Positions 48,143-60,409 of a stretch of 64,000 nt of DNA are shown one piece after another (the stretch's first letter is position 1; each line of letters starts with the position of its first letter). The notes below the pieces were generated by a model that made no database searches, was not told the DNA's origin, and saw only the letters and a program-made list of their open reading frames with translations. The position numbers and the translations under genes are program-made. Source of the stretch: Paraphaeosphaeria minitans. Taxonomy: Eukaryota > Ascomycota > Dothideomycetes > Pleosporales > Didymosphaeriaceae. Location of the stretch: positions 1 through 64,000 of the forward strand of contig WJXW01000014.1 in NCBI GenBank assembly GCA_015832175.1, in the 5' to 3' direction.

Positions 48143-48562
48143 ATGGTGTTAAAGTGCTCCTTTTGTAAGTCGCACTCCTACGTTTGTAAAGTCCATGTTA
48201 GCTTAGGAAAGTGTAGTGAGTGTTAGAAACAAGGCTTAAAGTATAATATAGCTGTTACTAAAAATAAGTTCTCGCGGTTAATTACTAAGAAGAAGAAGTT
48301 AGAGGCGCAAATATTAGAGGCGCGAAAGGAATAAAATATAGTGTTTAAGGCCCTACGCGTAGCACGCGCGAAAGAGGATTAGTTAGTGAAATAGTTAGCG
48401 CAGAATAAGAAGCGTACTAGCGAGGTTATTATAATAGAGAGTGCTACTCTGGCGGAGCTAGAGTTAGAGAAGGATCTAGCTTATCCTACTTAGCCTACTG
48501 GTCTGGCTGAACTCAGCACGTCTATATAGTTAGTAATAGACAACCTGCCTCCTAAGTTCTAG
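48143..48562 (+). pseudogene. Antisense accessory ORF of the Gypsy element
   Basis: 140-codon frame opposite to gag-pol, ATG 48143 to TAG 48560. Internal stops are TAG/TAA only. The N-terminus has closely spaced Cys and His (KCSFCKSHSYVC, KCSEC), followed by a Lys/Glu/Gln/Ala-rich stretch that should form a coiled coil. Short antisense ORFs with a Cys cluster and coiled coil near the 3' LTR occur in other fungal Gypsy elements; their role is not established. Confidence 0.65.
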
Positions 48563-48789
48563 GATAATTCTTTAGTATTACTATCTTAGGTAAGTCTATT
48601 AATAGAATTCTTTAATCTTTTGTTAACAGTTTCCTAAGTAGTTCCTTAGTTCCTAAGTATTTTCGCTGTATAGGTATCCTTTCTATTTAATAAGGTACAT
48701 GTTGCTATGCTAATTGTATTCTAGAATTCTTTTAACCTCAAATTTATTTTCTTCCTTAGTTCTGTGGTAGAAGGTGGTTCCAACTAGTG

Positions 48790-51700
48790 TATTAGGGTCT
48801 GCTAGTTCTAGTAGTAATATGTGGAATACTAGGTGTATTTTTGCATCTAGCGGTAGTTCCAACTTATAGTTTACTAGTAATATTTGCTTAGAAATATAAA
48901 ATGGTCTAACCTTAATGTAATCTAGTTTCTTGTGTTTTTTCTTTTAAGTTTAAAGGTTCTTTGTAAGTAGATATGCTTTATCCCCCTTCTTTAGCTAAGG
49001 TGCTATTTTTCGTTTTTTGTTTTAATATGAAATTAATTACTGCTGAGCTTTCTTAAGATTCTCTTAGAGTTGTTAGTGTATTTTCTTTATGTTTTCTGCC
49101 ATATTAATGGCTTCTTTTGCTTTAATTGTCGTAGGAAATTGTTAATTAAAGAGATATAGGTGTCTTCTGTGGTTTATATAGAACAGTGTATGTCCTAATA
49201 CTACTAATACTTTATTATTATAGGCCAACTATGCCATAGGTAGTAATAAAACCTAGTTATTCTTCTAACTGTTGTAGTAGATGCGTAGGTACGTTTCTAT
49301 AGTTTGGTTTATACGTTCTGTCTATCTGTCTATTTGTGGATAGTAAGCTGTTAATAGCTTTTATTTCGTTCTAAGTAGTGCTATAAGCGTTGTCTAATAA
49401 TTTAACATAAAGAGCTTGTCTCTGTCGCTAATAATTGTTTTTAGAATTCTGTGGTATCTAATTAGTTGGTCTAGGATAAGAAAAGTAAGTTCCTTTGCCG
49501 TTATTCTTTTAAGACATGGAATGAGCTTAACATACTTAGTTAGTTAGTAGACTATTACTAGTATACTGTCGTATTTAATTCCTGTTGTTAGATTCTTAAA
49601 GTTTAGAATTCCTGTAACAAAATCCATAGTAATGTCTTCCTATAGTGCTGTTAGTATTCTAATTGCTTGCATCTCTCTATATTTAAGATGTATGCTGTGT
49701 TTATTTCTCTAGTATTCTATATATTTGCGGATGTAAGTTATTATAGCTTCCTTGATTCCTTTAAAGGTGTAATTCCTTTAGATAAGTTCTATTGTTTTTG
49801 TAATACCTAGGTGTCCGTACATAGGGTTATCGTGGTATTGTTGGATAATCTTAGTCTATAGATGTTTTGGAACTTTTTGGTTAATTACTAAAAGTTAATT
49901 TAGTTTCGCTGTTGGCTCTAGAGATCTATCTTTGGCTTTGCGAAGAATTACGAAGAAGGTTTTTATTTTTTCTCTTGCTAGATTACTTTGTTAGCTAAGA
50001 GCGTCTGCTCTGCCATTTTCTTTCCTAGCTATATGGATGATTTTAAACTTATACTGCCTAGTGGTTTGCAACTATCTTTATTGTTATGGCGTAAGTTCTT
50101 TTATTATCGTGAACCTTAGAAGGTTCTTGTAATCTGTGTAGATTTCTAGCGTTAAGTAACTAAGCGCGTAAATCCTCTAGTGCTTTAAGGCTTTAATAAT
50201 AGCGTAGAGTTCCTTATTGTGTACGTTGTATTGTGTTTTGGCGTTATTAAATTTACATGAGTAATAGGTAATTGGGTGCTATTTACTGTTACATTCTTAT
50301 TTGGCGTAGGCGCCTAGCGTAAGATCGCTAGCGTCTATTTTAAAGCGCAGTAGTTTATTGCTTCTAAAATAAATAAGGATAGGTTCCATAATATATGCTG
50401 TCTTAAGGAGTTGGAATAATATTCTACACTTATCTATTTATTTAAAGGGTACGTCCTTCTTTGTAAGATTTGTTAAAGGTATTATAACCTTTACGTAATC
50501 TTGGATGAATTATTAGTTAAATCTATAGAATCCTAAGAATTCTTAGATATTCTTGGCTATTTTTAGTATTAGCCAGTTCTTAATACATTTAACTTTACTT
50601 AGTGCCATCTTAATTCCTTCTGTAGTAATAATATGTCCTAGGAATTCGAGTTGTTTAACGTTAAACTTGTATTTCTTAAGTTTAATGCAAAGGTATGCTT
50701 TGTTTAGTGCTTCTAGTACTGTCTATATATGCTTGGTGTGGTCTGATTCGTTTTTAGAAAAGACGAGGATATTGTCTATATACGCGATAATAAATATGTC
50801 TAGATATTTATAGAGTACGTTGTTAATAAGTGCTATAAAAGCTGCTGGTGCGTTTGTAAGTCTAAAAGGCATAACCTTATATTTAAATAGTCTATAGCGT
50901 AATTAAAACGCTGTTTTCTATTCTTTACCTTTCTTAATTTGTATAAGGTGGTAACTGTCTCTTAGATCTATTATTATAAATATCTTGGCTTAAGATAGTT
51001 AATCTCGTAACTCTACAATGTTTAGTAGTGGATATTAGTTTTTTATTATTATATTGTTAAGTTATTAGTAGTTAACGCATAGTCTGTCTAATCTATCCTT
51101 TTTCTTAACAAATATAAAAGGGCTTACTGCTAGTAACTTTAATAGTTATATATATCCTTTCTTAAGGTTTGTCTTAATGAAATTACGTTCCTTAAGGAGT
51201 TCTTCTCCTATCTTACTATATAGTAGTTTAAAGGGTGGCGTCTTCCTTTCTTCTAGGTCTATTATAAGATCCTAGGGTTAATGTTCTAGTAGGTTTGCTT
51301 TTCCTTCTTTTTCTGTAAATATGTGTGTCTATTTCCTATACTCTCTTAGTAAGGTAAGGGGTGTACTGTTGTCCTCCTTCTTACACTTCTTAACCTAGTG
51401 GTTCCTACTAGCGTTTACTAAGGTGTATTTCTGTTTTTTAACTATTTGTCGCAGTATTATATTGTTAATAACTCCCTTATCTACTATTATTTTTGGTTAA
51501 TGTGTAGGCTTTGCTTGCAATACACAATTGCAGCGTTTAAATAATATTTTCTTTATACCCTAGTTAATCTATAGGTTGTGTATTGTTAACTAAGGTAATT
51601 CTAAGACTAACTTATACTTAGATTCTAGTAAGACATCTAAGGTAAGTTCCTCTCTATATCCTTAGACTGTTATCGTGGTAGTGACCTCCTAGTATATTTA

Positions 51701-52860
51701 AGGTGTCTTGGGCATTAGGGATCTATTCGCGATATAGATAATGTAGGGTACTTCTTTCTCTAACATTATAAGTCCTGCTTATCTTGCTATTTAATAAGAT
51801 ATAAAGTTCCTTCCTACTTCTAAGTCTATAAGAGCTTGAGCCTATATTCCTTTAAGCTGTACTAGTAGCTTAACTAATGCTATGCTTACTATAGCATTTA
51901 ATTTAATAAAGGCGTTTTCTTATCTAAGTTTAGGCCTAAAAAAGACATCTATTCGTGTAGGTCGTAGTTAAGTTCTGGTGCCTAGTATGCGTTTCTAAGT
52001 ATCCGCTTCTATTATTATTCTTAAGTACGTGGCTTGTGTAGATTATTTTCTTCTTCTTCCTATAAGGATGTTCTTCTGTTTTTCCTCTCGCGGTCTTTAC
52101 TATTCCTGTGTACTAGTTAAATTAGTAGCTCTGTTATTACTTCTTACGTAGGGCAGTTTATAAAGCTGTTTAAACGTTTAGCTATATAGTGGTATTTGTA
52201 GTCTTGGTTTAGACATATGTACTAGTACAGTTGCATACAGTCTCTGTTAATAAGTATATTGCAGCATTTATTACCCTTTGGCGTGAGGTAAGGAAAGTAT
52301 TTTACTTATTATTTATCCTAGAGGTGTTTATTGTAAGCTGCGATAGGGTAGTCTGTCTACATCTATCTGTAGCGTAGTTTTCTTCTAGGTTATTTCTTAT
52401 TCTCCTCTTTCTCTACCTTATGTTATGCGTATGTTGGTTCTTCGCAATGCGTCTATATATAGAATTAGTGTGTAGGATTTTAGTGGTCTAGGTAGTACTT
52501 TAGTACGTAGTCTAACTTCTTATTTTTATAGGGTTGTATTCCTTTTGGTGCCTAGTGGGGTTCTATGTAGTCCTAAACATTTAGTTTGTACTTAGGTGAC
52601 ATAGGGTTGTCTTCTTTCCGCCTACTTTGTGGGTGAGGAGTAGGAGATTTTAGTATTTCTTCTATATCTTCTGTGTTGTGGTATACGTTGGAGTCGTCTT
52701 CTGGATCTTTATATAGTTGTGAGTTAGGTAAATCTAATTACTTACTTTGCTCTGGTGTAACGCGTTGGTAACTAAATAGCGTTGTAATAACTTCCTATTC
52801 CTTATTAGGTTCTTAGTCCTTAATGGTTAGTATATTTAACTTAGTTTAATAGACTTTGTT
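48790..52860 (-). pseudogene. Gypsy pol relic (protease, RT, RNase H, integrase)
   Basis: Read on the minus strand. Reverse transcriptase around 51350-50350 contains YIDNILVFSK (an Asp is lost from YxDD) and QLEFLGHIITTEGI. Integrase around 49870-49080 has the N-terminal zinc-site start (YHDNPMYGHLG) and a catalytic-core start (MDFVTG). Frames are interrupted by TAG/TAA throughout, so no active product is possible. Exact domain limits were not determined. Confidence 0.8.
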
Positions 52861-52864
52861 CTTT

Positions 52865-53790
52865 AATCTACAGTTTCTGGCTATGTGGCCTAGTTTGCTA
52901 CATATAAAGCATTTACGGGTCTTGGTTATTAGTTGTTAACTTCTATTAGAGACGCGTTTGTTAGGCTACTTAGGGCCTATCCTTCCTCCTTTTCTTTTAC
53001 CTATGTAGTTAAACTGAATATCTTCTATTAGTTTGTATTTCTAGTAGTTTCTTGGCTGTTGCTTTTAGACGATTCTAATGGGGTTCTTATAAACCACTTT
53101 TGCTAGTTGTCTAAAGCTTATTACCCTAGGGTTTTAGTAGAGCTCCTGTTGTAATGAAAACTACTTTCTATTAATTCTAATAGTTTCTTTGTATAGTTCT
53201 TTAAGATTGGCGATTTGTGCACTACTACGTAAGAGTTCTTTACGTAGTTTCTGTTTAAGTCCTTGTTTGTACATGTCCTAAAGAGATTTATTGTCCTAGT
53301 TAAGTTGCACAGCGTATCTGCGAAACTTGGCTATATACTTAGCTACTAATTGTTTCTGAATTATAGTCTGAATTTTTGCTTTTATAATAGAGTCCTTGTT
53401 GGCGATCCTAAAGAGTTGTTTAAGGCATTTCTTAAAGTTATTATAATCTTTAATAATGTTAACTATATTAGCATAGTTGTCTGCGTAGTTGTCGTTGTTA
53501 TTATTGTGGTCTATTCCTAGGTACTTTTTAAGGTAGGGATGGATCTATAATCCTACATCTCCTCGTATGTATATTACTGCGAAGATAACTTTCTTTTTAT
53601 CTTTGAGAGGTTTGTTTAAGTTGAAGAAGTAGAGGTCTAACTAAAGAATCTAGACGTTGGTTTAAAATTATTTACTAAAGTAGAGATTAGGTTTATGCGC
53701 CTTACTGCTATCCTTTATGAAAGTAATCTTGGCGGCACCTAAAGCTGTGGAAGAGGTAGGAGTTTGTGAAGTACTTATGTTAAGGGTGTT
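52865..53790 (-). pseudogene. Gypsy gag relic with CCHC knuckle
   Basis: About 300 codons with few interruptions. The middle resembles retrotransposon Gag capsid (FRRYAVQLN.DN..L.DMYKQGLK). The end has a perfect zinc knuckle, CFICSKLGHIARNC, near 52875-52916. It lies just inside the right (5') LTR. Confidence 0.8.
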
Positions 53791-53795
53791 TAAGA

Positions 53796-54205
53796 TGTTA
53801 AATTTAAGAGGGTAGCTAGTCCTAAAGGGTTAAGGTTAGTTCTTAGGCAGGAGTACTTACGGAAGGTGGAAGGTCTTGTTAATACAATAGTATTTTACGA
53901 AGTGTAATAAGTTAATAATTTAGTCTACTAGAATCTAAACAATAGATTAATAAATAGATTAAACACGAGTATAGAGGTCCATCCTTATGTTTCTATATAA
54001 TGGGGCTGCTCTAATGCTTAGTGTTACTAAGTAACTAAGTATATTACGTGACCTACTCTACTACTTAGTGCTACTAAGTAACTGAGCACATTACGTGACC
54101 TAATCTAAGTTGCTTGGCGTTTCTTTGTTACGTTTATAACCCTGTTACTGTTCCATCACACCTTTATAAGCGCCTAAGTTCCACATTGTTATCTGGTACG
54201 TAATA
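53796..54205 (-). repeat. Right LTR (5' LTR of the element)
   Basis: 410 bp, begins tgttaaattt and ends gtacgtaata on the plus strand. Gag follows it on the minus strand. Confidence 0.88.
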
Positions 54206-54210
54206 AATAT
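54206..54210. repeat. Target-site duplication AATAT (right)
   Basis: Matches 47619-47623. Confidence 0.8.
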
Positions 54211-54781
54211 CTGTTTAGCATTTACTTGCCTTTTGAATATACCTATATAATGGCGGGTGTCTAGAGATGTATTAATTAAATACTTGCTTAATAGGAATAA
54301 GGGTTCTCTATACGCATTTATTAGTGTGGCCAGTAATAGTTTATGGCACTTAGTTTTAGTAACCTTCCTTATCTAAGGTTTAAATTTAGGCTTTCTAACT
54401 TGGCTGCTATTAGATAATCATGGTGACATGTTTGTTAGTTTAATAGATATGGGTGTTAGGTTAATAGAACTATACCTAGTGTTGTAGGGTAAGGAAAGAC
54501 GCAACTTAATTGTGACTAATTAGTAAGTATTCCTTAGCAGCTACGCAGCCTAATATAGAAATATAAGAGGATTAAATTTAAAAGCGCACATCTGTACTTA
54601 CATGCCTATAATTTAATCTATAGATTGCCTATAATTAACTGTATCTAAGCATATAAATAAGAGCGGGAAATAGGGTTTATATCTTCTGTGTTTATTTTTT
54701 CAATAAGTAGAGAAGATGTGGTAAGATAGAGAAAAGATTACTAGAGAAACCTTTAAATATATATTAATAGTACATAACTAA
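54211..54781 (+). pseudogene. 3' end of an unidentified plus-strand gene relic split by the Gypsy element
   Basis: Open frame with TAG/TAA only, ending at TAA 54779-54781 (190 codons). Removing the element and one AATAT leaves a frame that can be followed back into 47080-47618. It is convergent with the minus-strand relic ending at 54764, overlapping it by 18 bp. Not recognised. Confidence 0.45.
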
Positions 54782-57700
54782 TATGCCGTTGCTACCTGTC
54801 TATAGACTCTTAAGATTAGATAAATCGCTTGCCTCTTCACTTTCTAATATAATAAATCCACTAGTAGCTGTGTGCACAGGTTAAGCTGGCCAGTTACTAT
54901 CCTTATCTTTATTTTTACTTAGGTTATCCTGCCATTCACTAAATTTAGTGTTAAACTTGTTAATATAAATAAATAGGGTTAGTAAAGACCCTATTTTGTC
55001 TAAACTGCCTAGCAGGTATAGGTGTTCTAAGACATCTCCTTTATTATAAAAGGTGAAAATGTGACATCGCTTAAGGACCTCTCTAACTTTGGATACTAAT
55101 AACTATTATTAAGTAGTATAGATATAATAAAATGTTAATTAGTCCTTAGGTGTAATACGTGGAAACATCTATTTTGTCTACTCTAAGTTACTTGGCAGTT
55201 GGTGTTAAATTATTATACTTAATTACCTAATAGACTTGCTATTGCTACCTAGTATAGATGCTATTTTCCTAGAGTATAGGAGGATCTCCTAAATATAAAC
55301 ACAAGCAATTTATAAAATATACATTTTATACAAAGCGCATATTTCGTCCACAGCATGTCCTAGTAGTACTGTTTTAAAGGCTTCTAGGTGTAATAGTATT
55401 GCTTATATCTATAGCGCTTTCTTTAGCTAGGGAGGGTTATTATCATCTAATATAAACAAGGGAGCTACCCTGCCCTACTATGTCCTATAACTAAAGGTTA
55501 AGAAAAAGGTAGTCTTATAGTTGTGTTGCTTCGCAATTTCTAGGTAGCTTAGTCTAAGTCGCGCTCTAATAATCTTAGAAACACTAGAGAAAGAAAGTAT
55601 ATCTGTTCCCCTGTTTACTAGGTGCTCTATGTGGGCTTACTAGAAGAAAGGTTCTAGGTTTTTCTAATTGCTAACTTTATTATGGGTTAGCTAGCGTTGC
55701 CCTATAATTTCCTATACAAAGAGATTGTATGCTCTTATTGCCTACATAGATAGTAAAAAGAATAGCTTCTGCCATACTTTTAAATTAGTTACACCTTAAC
55801 TAATTAAAAGAGTAGATTTTATTAAGTGGCAAATGAATTTAAACTAATAGGACTCTAAAGTTCGCATCCTATAGAGGTAGAGGCGGCGCTTCGACTTTCG
55901 TAGAACATGGTAGTAGATATCTAGATAGGGATATTTACTAAGTTAGAATTTTAGTATAAGTTTATTCTATATGCCTAAGCGAAAGGGAATCTAAACAATG
56001 CTAAATTGCTTTATAAATTTAGCATATTTAAGGCCTTAGCGTCGCTTAGGCTTACATCTCCGCATATGTTTTAGTATAATAGTACCACCTAGTAAGGGTT
56101 TCTAGTGTTTAAAAACACAGGGTCTTTAGTACTCCTTACTAGAGCTAAGGGAAGGAAAACTACTCAAATCTTCACAGTTTAACACAAAGTAAAGAGTGTG
56201 AGCAAATGCAGTTATAGCTATGTAGTTAAGTTCTTAATCTTTAGTTAGTAGGTTAAGATAGTAAGCTATAGTAGTAATTAATTCTAGAGCTACTAGCAAA
56301 CAATTATATTCTACTACACAGAAGTGATTAACTTTATGTGTTAGCAGAATCCAGAATTCATAATAAGTATTAGTATCTACCTAGTGTATATGCTCTGTGT
56401 TGTTAATATTAAGAGGCGCTAACGCAGTTCTAGACTAGTGCAGCTATATACAAATTTCTTAGTGATTAAAATAGAATATCTAGCAGGACTTAGGTAATAG
56501 AATTACGCGTATATAGGCCTTATAGAGCTTAATTTAATTTAGAAGTTGCTTAACATAAATAATGCTCTACTTATTACGTCTAGTGTTACTAAATTTTATC
56601 TTGTTTAAGAATTCCTAAGTGGCACTAATAACTTCCAGATTAGGATTTAAAAATAAACTATACCCACAAATAGGTACATATGTGGTCTCCTTAATAGTAT
56701 TGTAGACTTTCACATGTCAAATTCTGGCTTAGTAAAATTTATTGCTATAGCGAAGCTCTAATTTAGTAGATCCAGCATTAGTACTAGTAAAGGTATAGAA
56801 ACGCGGCTTTAAACGTAATCCTTACTCACTATAATTAAAGAAGGATATCTATTATTTAAGGCAATAGGATTTTCGCAATATAGTTGTGCCAGCAACATTT
56901 AATCTAGTTTGAATGCCAAGATCCTAATAGAAGCGATGTGGGTCTAGAAAGTTTATATTCTAGTAAGACTGAATAAATTCTTCTAAAGATGTTTAATAGG
57001 TAGACAAGGAAGAATAACTACTAAGTTTAGACAGTTTAAGGTTGTAATAAGATATAATAAGTACAGGATCACTAAAGGCGTTATTAGGAATGTTGTAGTC
57101 TAGGAAAGTGACATCTTGTGCTAAATCCACAATAGTATTCTAAAAAGATTTAAGAATTTGTTTTAGGATATCCTGTTAAGTGTTAATATAACAATTACCT
57201 AGTGTCTATATATAACTTTATTTAAGACGCACTTTAGAGTTCGCTTTTAGCTGCGTATAGCTAATAGGATAATGCCTAGCACTACTTAGATCGCATACAC
57301 TGCGCAGAGTAGGGAGAATAACATACTCTAGCTATTAAGCTAAGGCATAGTCTAGAAGGTGTTAGGTTTATCTAGTAATAGCCTTCCCTTTGGCTAAGGT
57401 AAACTGTAGAAGAAAACATGGCTAGAATATGTAACACTTAAACCTATTACATAGTCTAAGAAGAACGTTCTTATATTATAAAAGATTTATAAGTGAAAAG
57501 AATACATGTTAATTACTAGTAAAACCCTTAGTAAAGCTAGATAAGAAGGAGAAGGACAGGTTATACTAGAAGATACTAAGACTAGTTAGAGAGAAAATAA
57601 TACTGTCATAATTAAATTGTTAAACGAGATAATGTACCCCATTTTGTTATAATAGAAAGTGCGCTTCTGTGCGATCTATGCTTAGTAATAGAATATTATA

Positions 57701-58015
57701 TAGGTTTAGATTAGGAACACCTATAAGTGGTTCCACCTAGGCACGAAAGTTTTAGGTATTATTACGTAGATAGCGGGCTAATACCTTTAGCAGCATTAAC
57801 GACTGTAAATAAAAAGAGATAGTAGGAATAAAAGCTAGTATATATTTGTTTATCCACTATATCTAGGTATAGAGTCGCGAGCCGCTTAATTAAGGTGGTA
57901 TAGTGTAGTTATATAGTGTACTAATGCAGTTCTAAACAGCATTTAATAGTAGACAATAGAACTTGCTTAGGCTTAGCGATAAATATACTATAATTACTGT
58001 TAGATACTGTTTAGA
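54764..58015 (-). pseudogene. Unidentified long minus-strand relic (about 1080 codons)
   Basis: One minus-strand frame is open from about 58015 to TAA at 54764-54766 if TAG/TAA are read through; only two or three TGA codons occur. It is Leu/Ile/Tyr/Asn-rich with protein-like runs (for example STNAGSTKLELRYSNKFY near 56760). I recognise no family and see no Walker or nuclease motif. The start is uncertain. The open region at 58100-58560 on the same strand could be a first exon. It seems less decayed than the cassettes. Confidence 0.5.
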
Positions 58016-58089
58016 TTAGTAGGGGAGAAAGGGAAGGGGACTAAAGACCCTTAGGGGGATCTTCTAGCCCCTAGCCTCTATAACATTAA

Positions 58090-58560
58090 TAGGTTAAGTT
58101 GGCGTACCTAGTGTTACACTTTTATAATTATAAGAGTGGTTTTTATCTAATCTGTTGTTAGAGGCGTAGATTAAGGGCCTAGGTGATATGTCTGTAGGCG
58201 TAACATTGTTATTATTTAGGCAGAGTTCTACTAATAATAAATTAATGTCTAAGTTAATCTATAGCGAGAAATTAACTAAATCTATTAGTAGTAAGTCTTA
58301 TATAGTAACTCCTGTAGAGGAAGCTGTAACTGCTAGACTAGAAACACTAGGTAGAGGATCTAAATGTCCTATAAGGTATTTATTTGTGGTACTAGAGCGG
58401 GTATTACTAAAGAGATACTTAAGATCTACTGTAAGGTTATCTAGATTAGTAAGGGCTAGTCTATTAACATCTAGCATTAGTAGGTTTTTGTTTAGTTGTT
58501 CTAATACTAGGATAACTCTAGGAGACATTATTAGCTGCCTATAAGTAGTATGCTATGTGG
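58090..58560 (-). pseudogene. Short open region, possible 5' exon of the preceding relic
   Basis: Both strands are open here: 118 codons plus (58188-58544) and 76 codons minus from ATG 58528, which extends to about 58100 and upstream past 58560 if TAG/TAA are read through. The minus reading is preferred because it lies upstream of, and on the same strand as, the 54764-58015 relic. Function unknown. Confidence 0.35.
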
Positions 58561-59104
58561 CTAGTAAGCTAGTCTCTAGTTTATTATATTAAAGGTGTAC
58601 TAAGCAATGCTTAACATCCTAAGTTCGCGCCCTATTAGTTAATGTTAGTTGTGCTACTGTGCTTATAGTAGGTATAGGTAGAGGTATAGGTGTAGGCAAT
58701 TATTACGTTAAACTTAGTATAATTAGCTAAGTCTTTAGCTAAAGTGCAACTTAAGAGGTGGTTACTAGTAATAGGTGTATAATTAGGAGGGTTTTATTGC
58801 TACTAAGTGTAGAATGCGATGCCTTACTAATAAATATTAGTTTTAAAATAGTTTAGTAAATAGAGATAAATAGCTTATCTTATCCTAATGTTTAAGGTGC
58901 TATTAAAGGCCTAGAAGGCCTTATAGGCTTTGTTTAACTTTGCCTTTAACGCCTTTTACTAAGCTAGTTGCTCTTCTAGTGTAAGGTTAAGTTTTGGTGG
59001 TATAGTGTTAGTGGTATAATACCCTAGTTAGGGATATCGCAAAGAATAAGGATAAAGGTATATAGAGAGGAGCTAGTGCGTAGAGATAGGTAAAAATTTA
59101 GAAT
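58561..59104. other. Spacer, no feature recognised
   Basis: A+T-rich, no clear frame on either strand; a short gtataggta/gaggtatagg repetition near 58672-58695. Confidence 0.4.
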
Positions 59105-59655
59105 AAGTGCTATCTATAAAATAGCAGCCCTATAAGCCCTATAGCTCTAAGTGGCCAGTATCTGTCTGTGCGTCCTTAGAAATAAGCAGCCCTATAAGCC
59201 CTATAGCTCTAAGTAGCTAGCGCCTAGTAGCGCTATCTATAAAATAGGCAGCCCTATAAGCCCTATAGCTCTAAGTAGCCAGCGCCTAGTGGCGCTATCT
59301 ATAAAATAGGTAGCCTTATAAGCCCTATAGCTCTAAGTAGCTAGCGTCTGTCTATACGTTTTTAGAAATTAGTAGCCCTATAAGCCCTATAGCTTTAAGT
59401 GGCTAGCGCCTAGTAGCGCTATCTATAAAATAGGTAGCCCTATAAGCCCTATAGCTCTAAGTGGCCAGCGCCTAGTAGCGCTATCTATAAAATAGGCAGC
59501 CCTATAAGCCCTATAGCTCTAAGTAGCTAGCGTCTGTCTGTGCGTCTTTAGAAATTAGTAGCCCTATAAGCCCTATAGCTCTAAGTAGCTAGCGCCTGTC
59601 TGTGCTGTCTAGGAAATTAATAGCCCTATAAGCCCTATAGCTCTAAGTAGCTAGC
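59105..59655. repeat. Tandem array of about 60-bp units
   Basis: Nine copies of a core agccctataagccctatagct followed by taagt and one of two alternating tails: one with gcgcctagtagcgctatctataa, the other with gtctgtctgtgcgtctttagaa. Within each core, ataagccctat is itself an internal partial duplication. No coding frame spans the array. Confidence 0.9.
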
Positions 59656-59689
59656 TAAATATTAGCATAAATGCCGCCATTGCAGCAGC

Positions 59690-60409
59690 CTGTTTGTTAT
59701 AGGTAATAAGGGGCTTAAAGACCCCTATTTTCTCTATATTAAGCTAAGTTGCGAGTAAGACTAAGGCCGCAACGTATACTACTTTGCCTATAACCTATAT
59801 ATCTACTATAATAGGAACATAACAGCGGTCCACATTAAGACGTGTTAGGCCGCAGCCCTTCTAGGCCGCGCCTATAAGAGGATAAGAGCGTAGATTTAGC
59901 ATAAGGACTTAGTCTCTAGCAATAACTAATTATAGAACTACTATAGAAAGGGTAAAGTTAGCTCTAAGGCTATCTAGGCGCTTATAGAGTTAACTAGTGC
60001 TAAAGAGACTAAGGACGCCTTTATACAGTGGCTAAACCACAGTACGCGCTAGTACCTCCTCGCCTAGGAGCTAGGTTAGGGCATCCTCATACTAATACCG
60101 TACACTAAGATTAGTTAAATCTAGATTAAGCGCACCCTTCGCAAAGATAAGCTACCTATTTAGGTAGACCTTATTAAGAAGGTGTAGTAGGATATATTTA
60201 ACCTTAGTAAGTAGCTAGAGCACAAGTTAGGGCCTAAGGGGATTAATAGTAGGCCTATTAATAGGGACTAGGCGCTAAGCATTAAAGTAGGTACACCGCC
60301 TACTATCTATAAGATTAAAGAGGTAAGAGATAGTAAGGACGAGGGGATAGATAATAAGGCTAGTAGTAGTAGTAAGGGTAGTAGTAGTAAAGAGAGTGTT
60401 AATAAATAG
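59690..60409 (+). pseudogene. Divergent gene X relic C (C-terminal part)
   Basis: Plus-strand frame with TAG/TAA only, ending TAG at 60407-60409. Its last 150 codons align with gene X: LIKKVQQDIFNLSKQLEHKL against VVKKVNLKVYQVSQRLSAQL, then a PIN/PIS and GTPPT/APTLPT pattern, then a low-complexity tail. Here the tail is Ser/Lys-rich instead of KEG repeats. It too is followed by a convergent TLH relic. The N-terminal half was not found. Confidence 0.55.

Larger units (their letters stand above)
47624..54205 (-). mobile_element. Ty3/Gypsy LTR retrotransposon, complete but RIP-decayed
   Basis: 6582 bp with two 410-bp LTRs and a 5-bp target duplication. Minus strand, in order: Gag (53780 to about 52870), CCHC knuckle, protease region, reverse transcriptase with YIDN for the usual YxDD (50770-50795) and an FLGH..T.EGI segment, RNase H region, and integrase with YHDNP..GHLG (HHCC start) and MDFVTG...LVIV core. 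Gag-Pol is broken by many TAG/TAA. The LTR start TG and end TA on the plus strand fit TG...CA hit by RIP. An accessory ORF runs antisense next to the left LTR. Confidence 0.92.

Noticed and set aside
58188..58544. 118-codon plus-strand ORF as a real gene
   Set aside because: Both strands are open here. The minus strand extends further in both directions and fits the neighbouring minus-strand relic. The plus ORF has no domain.
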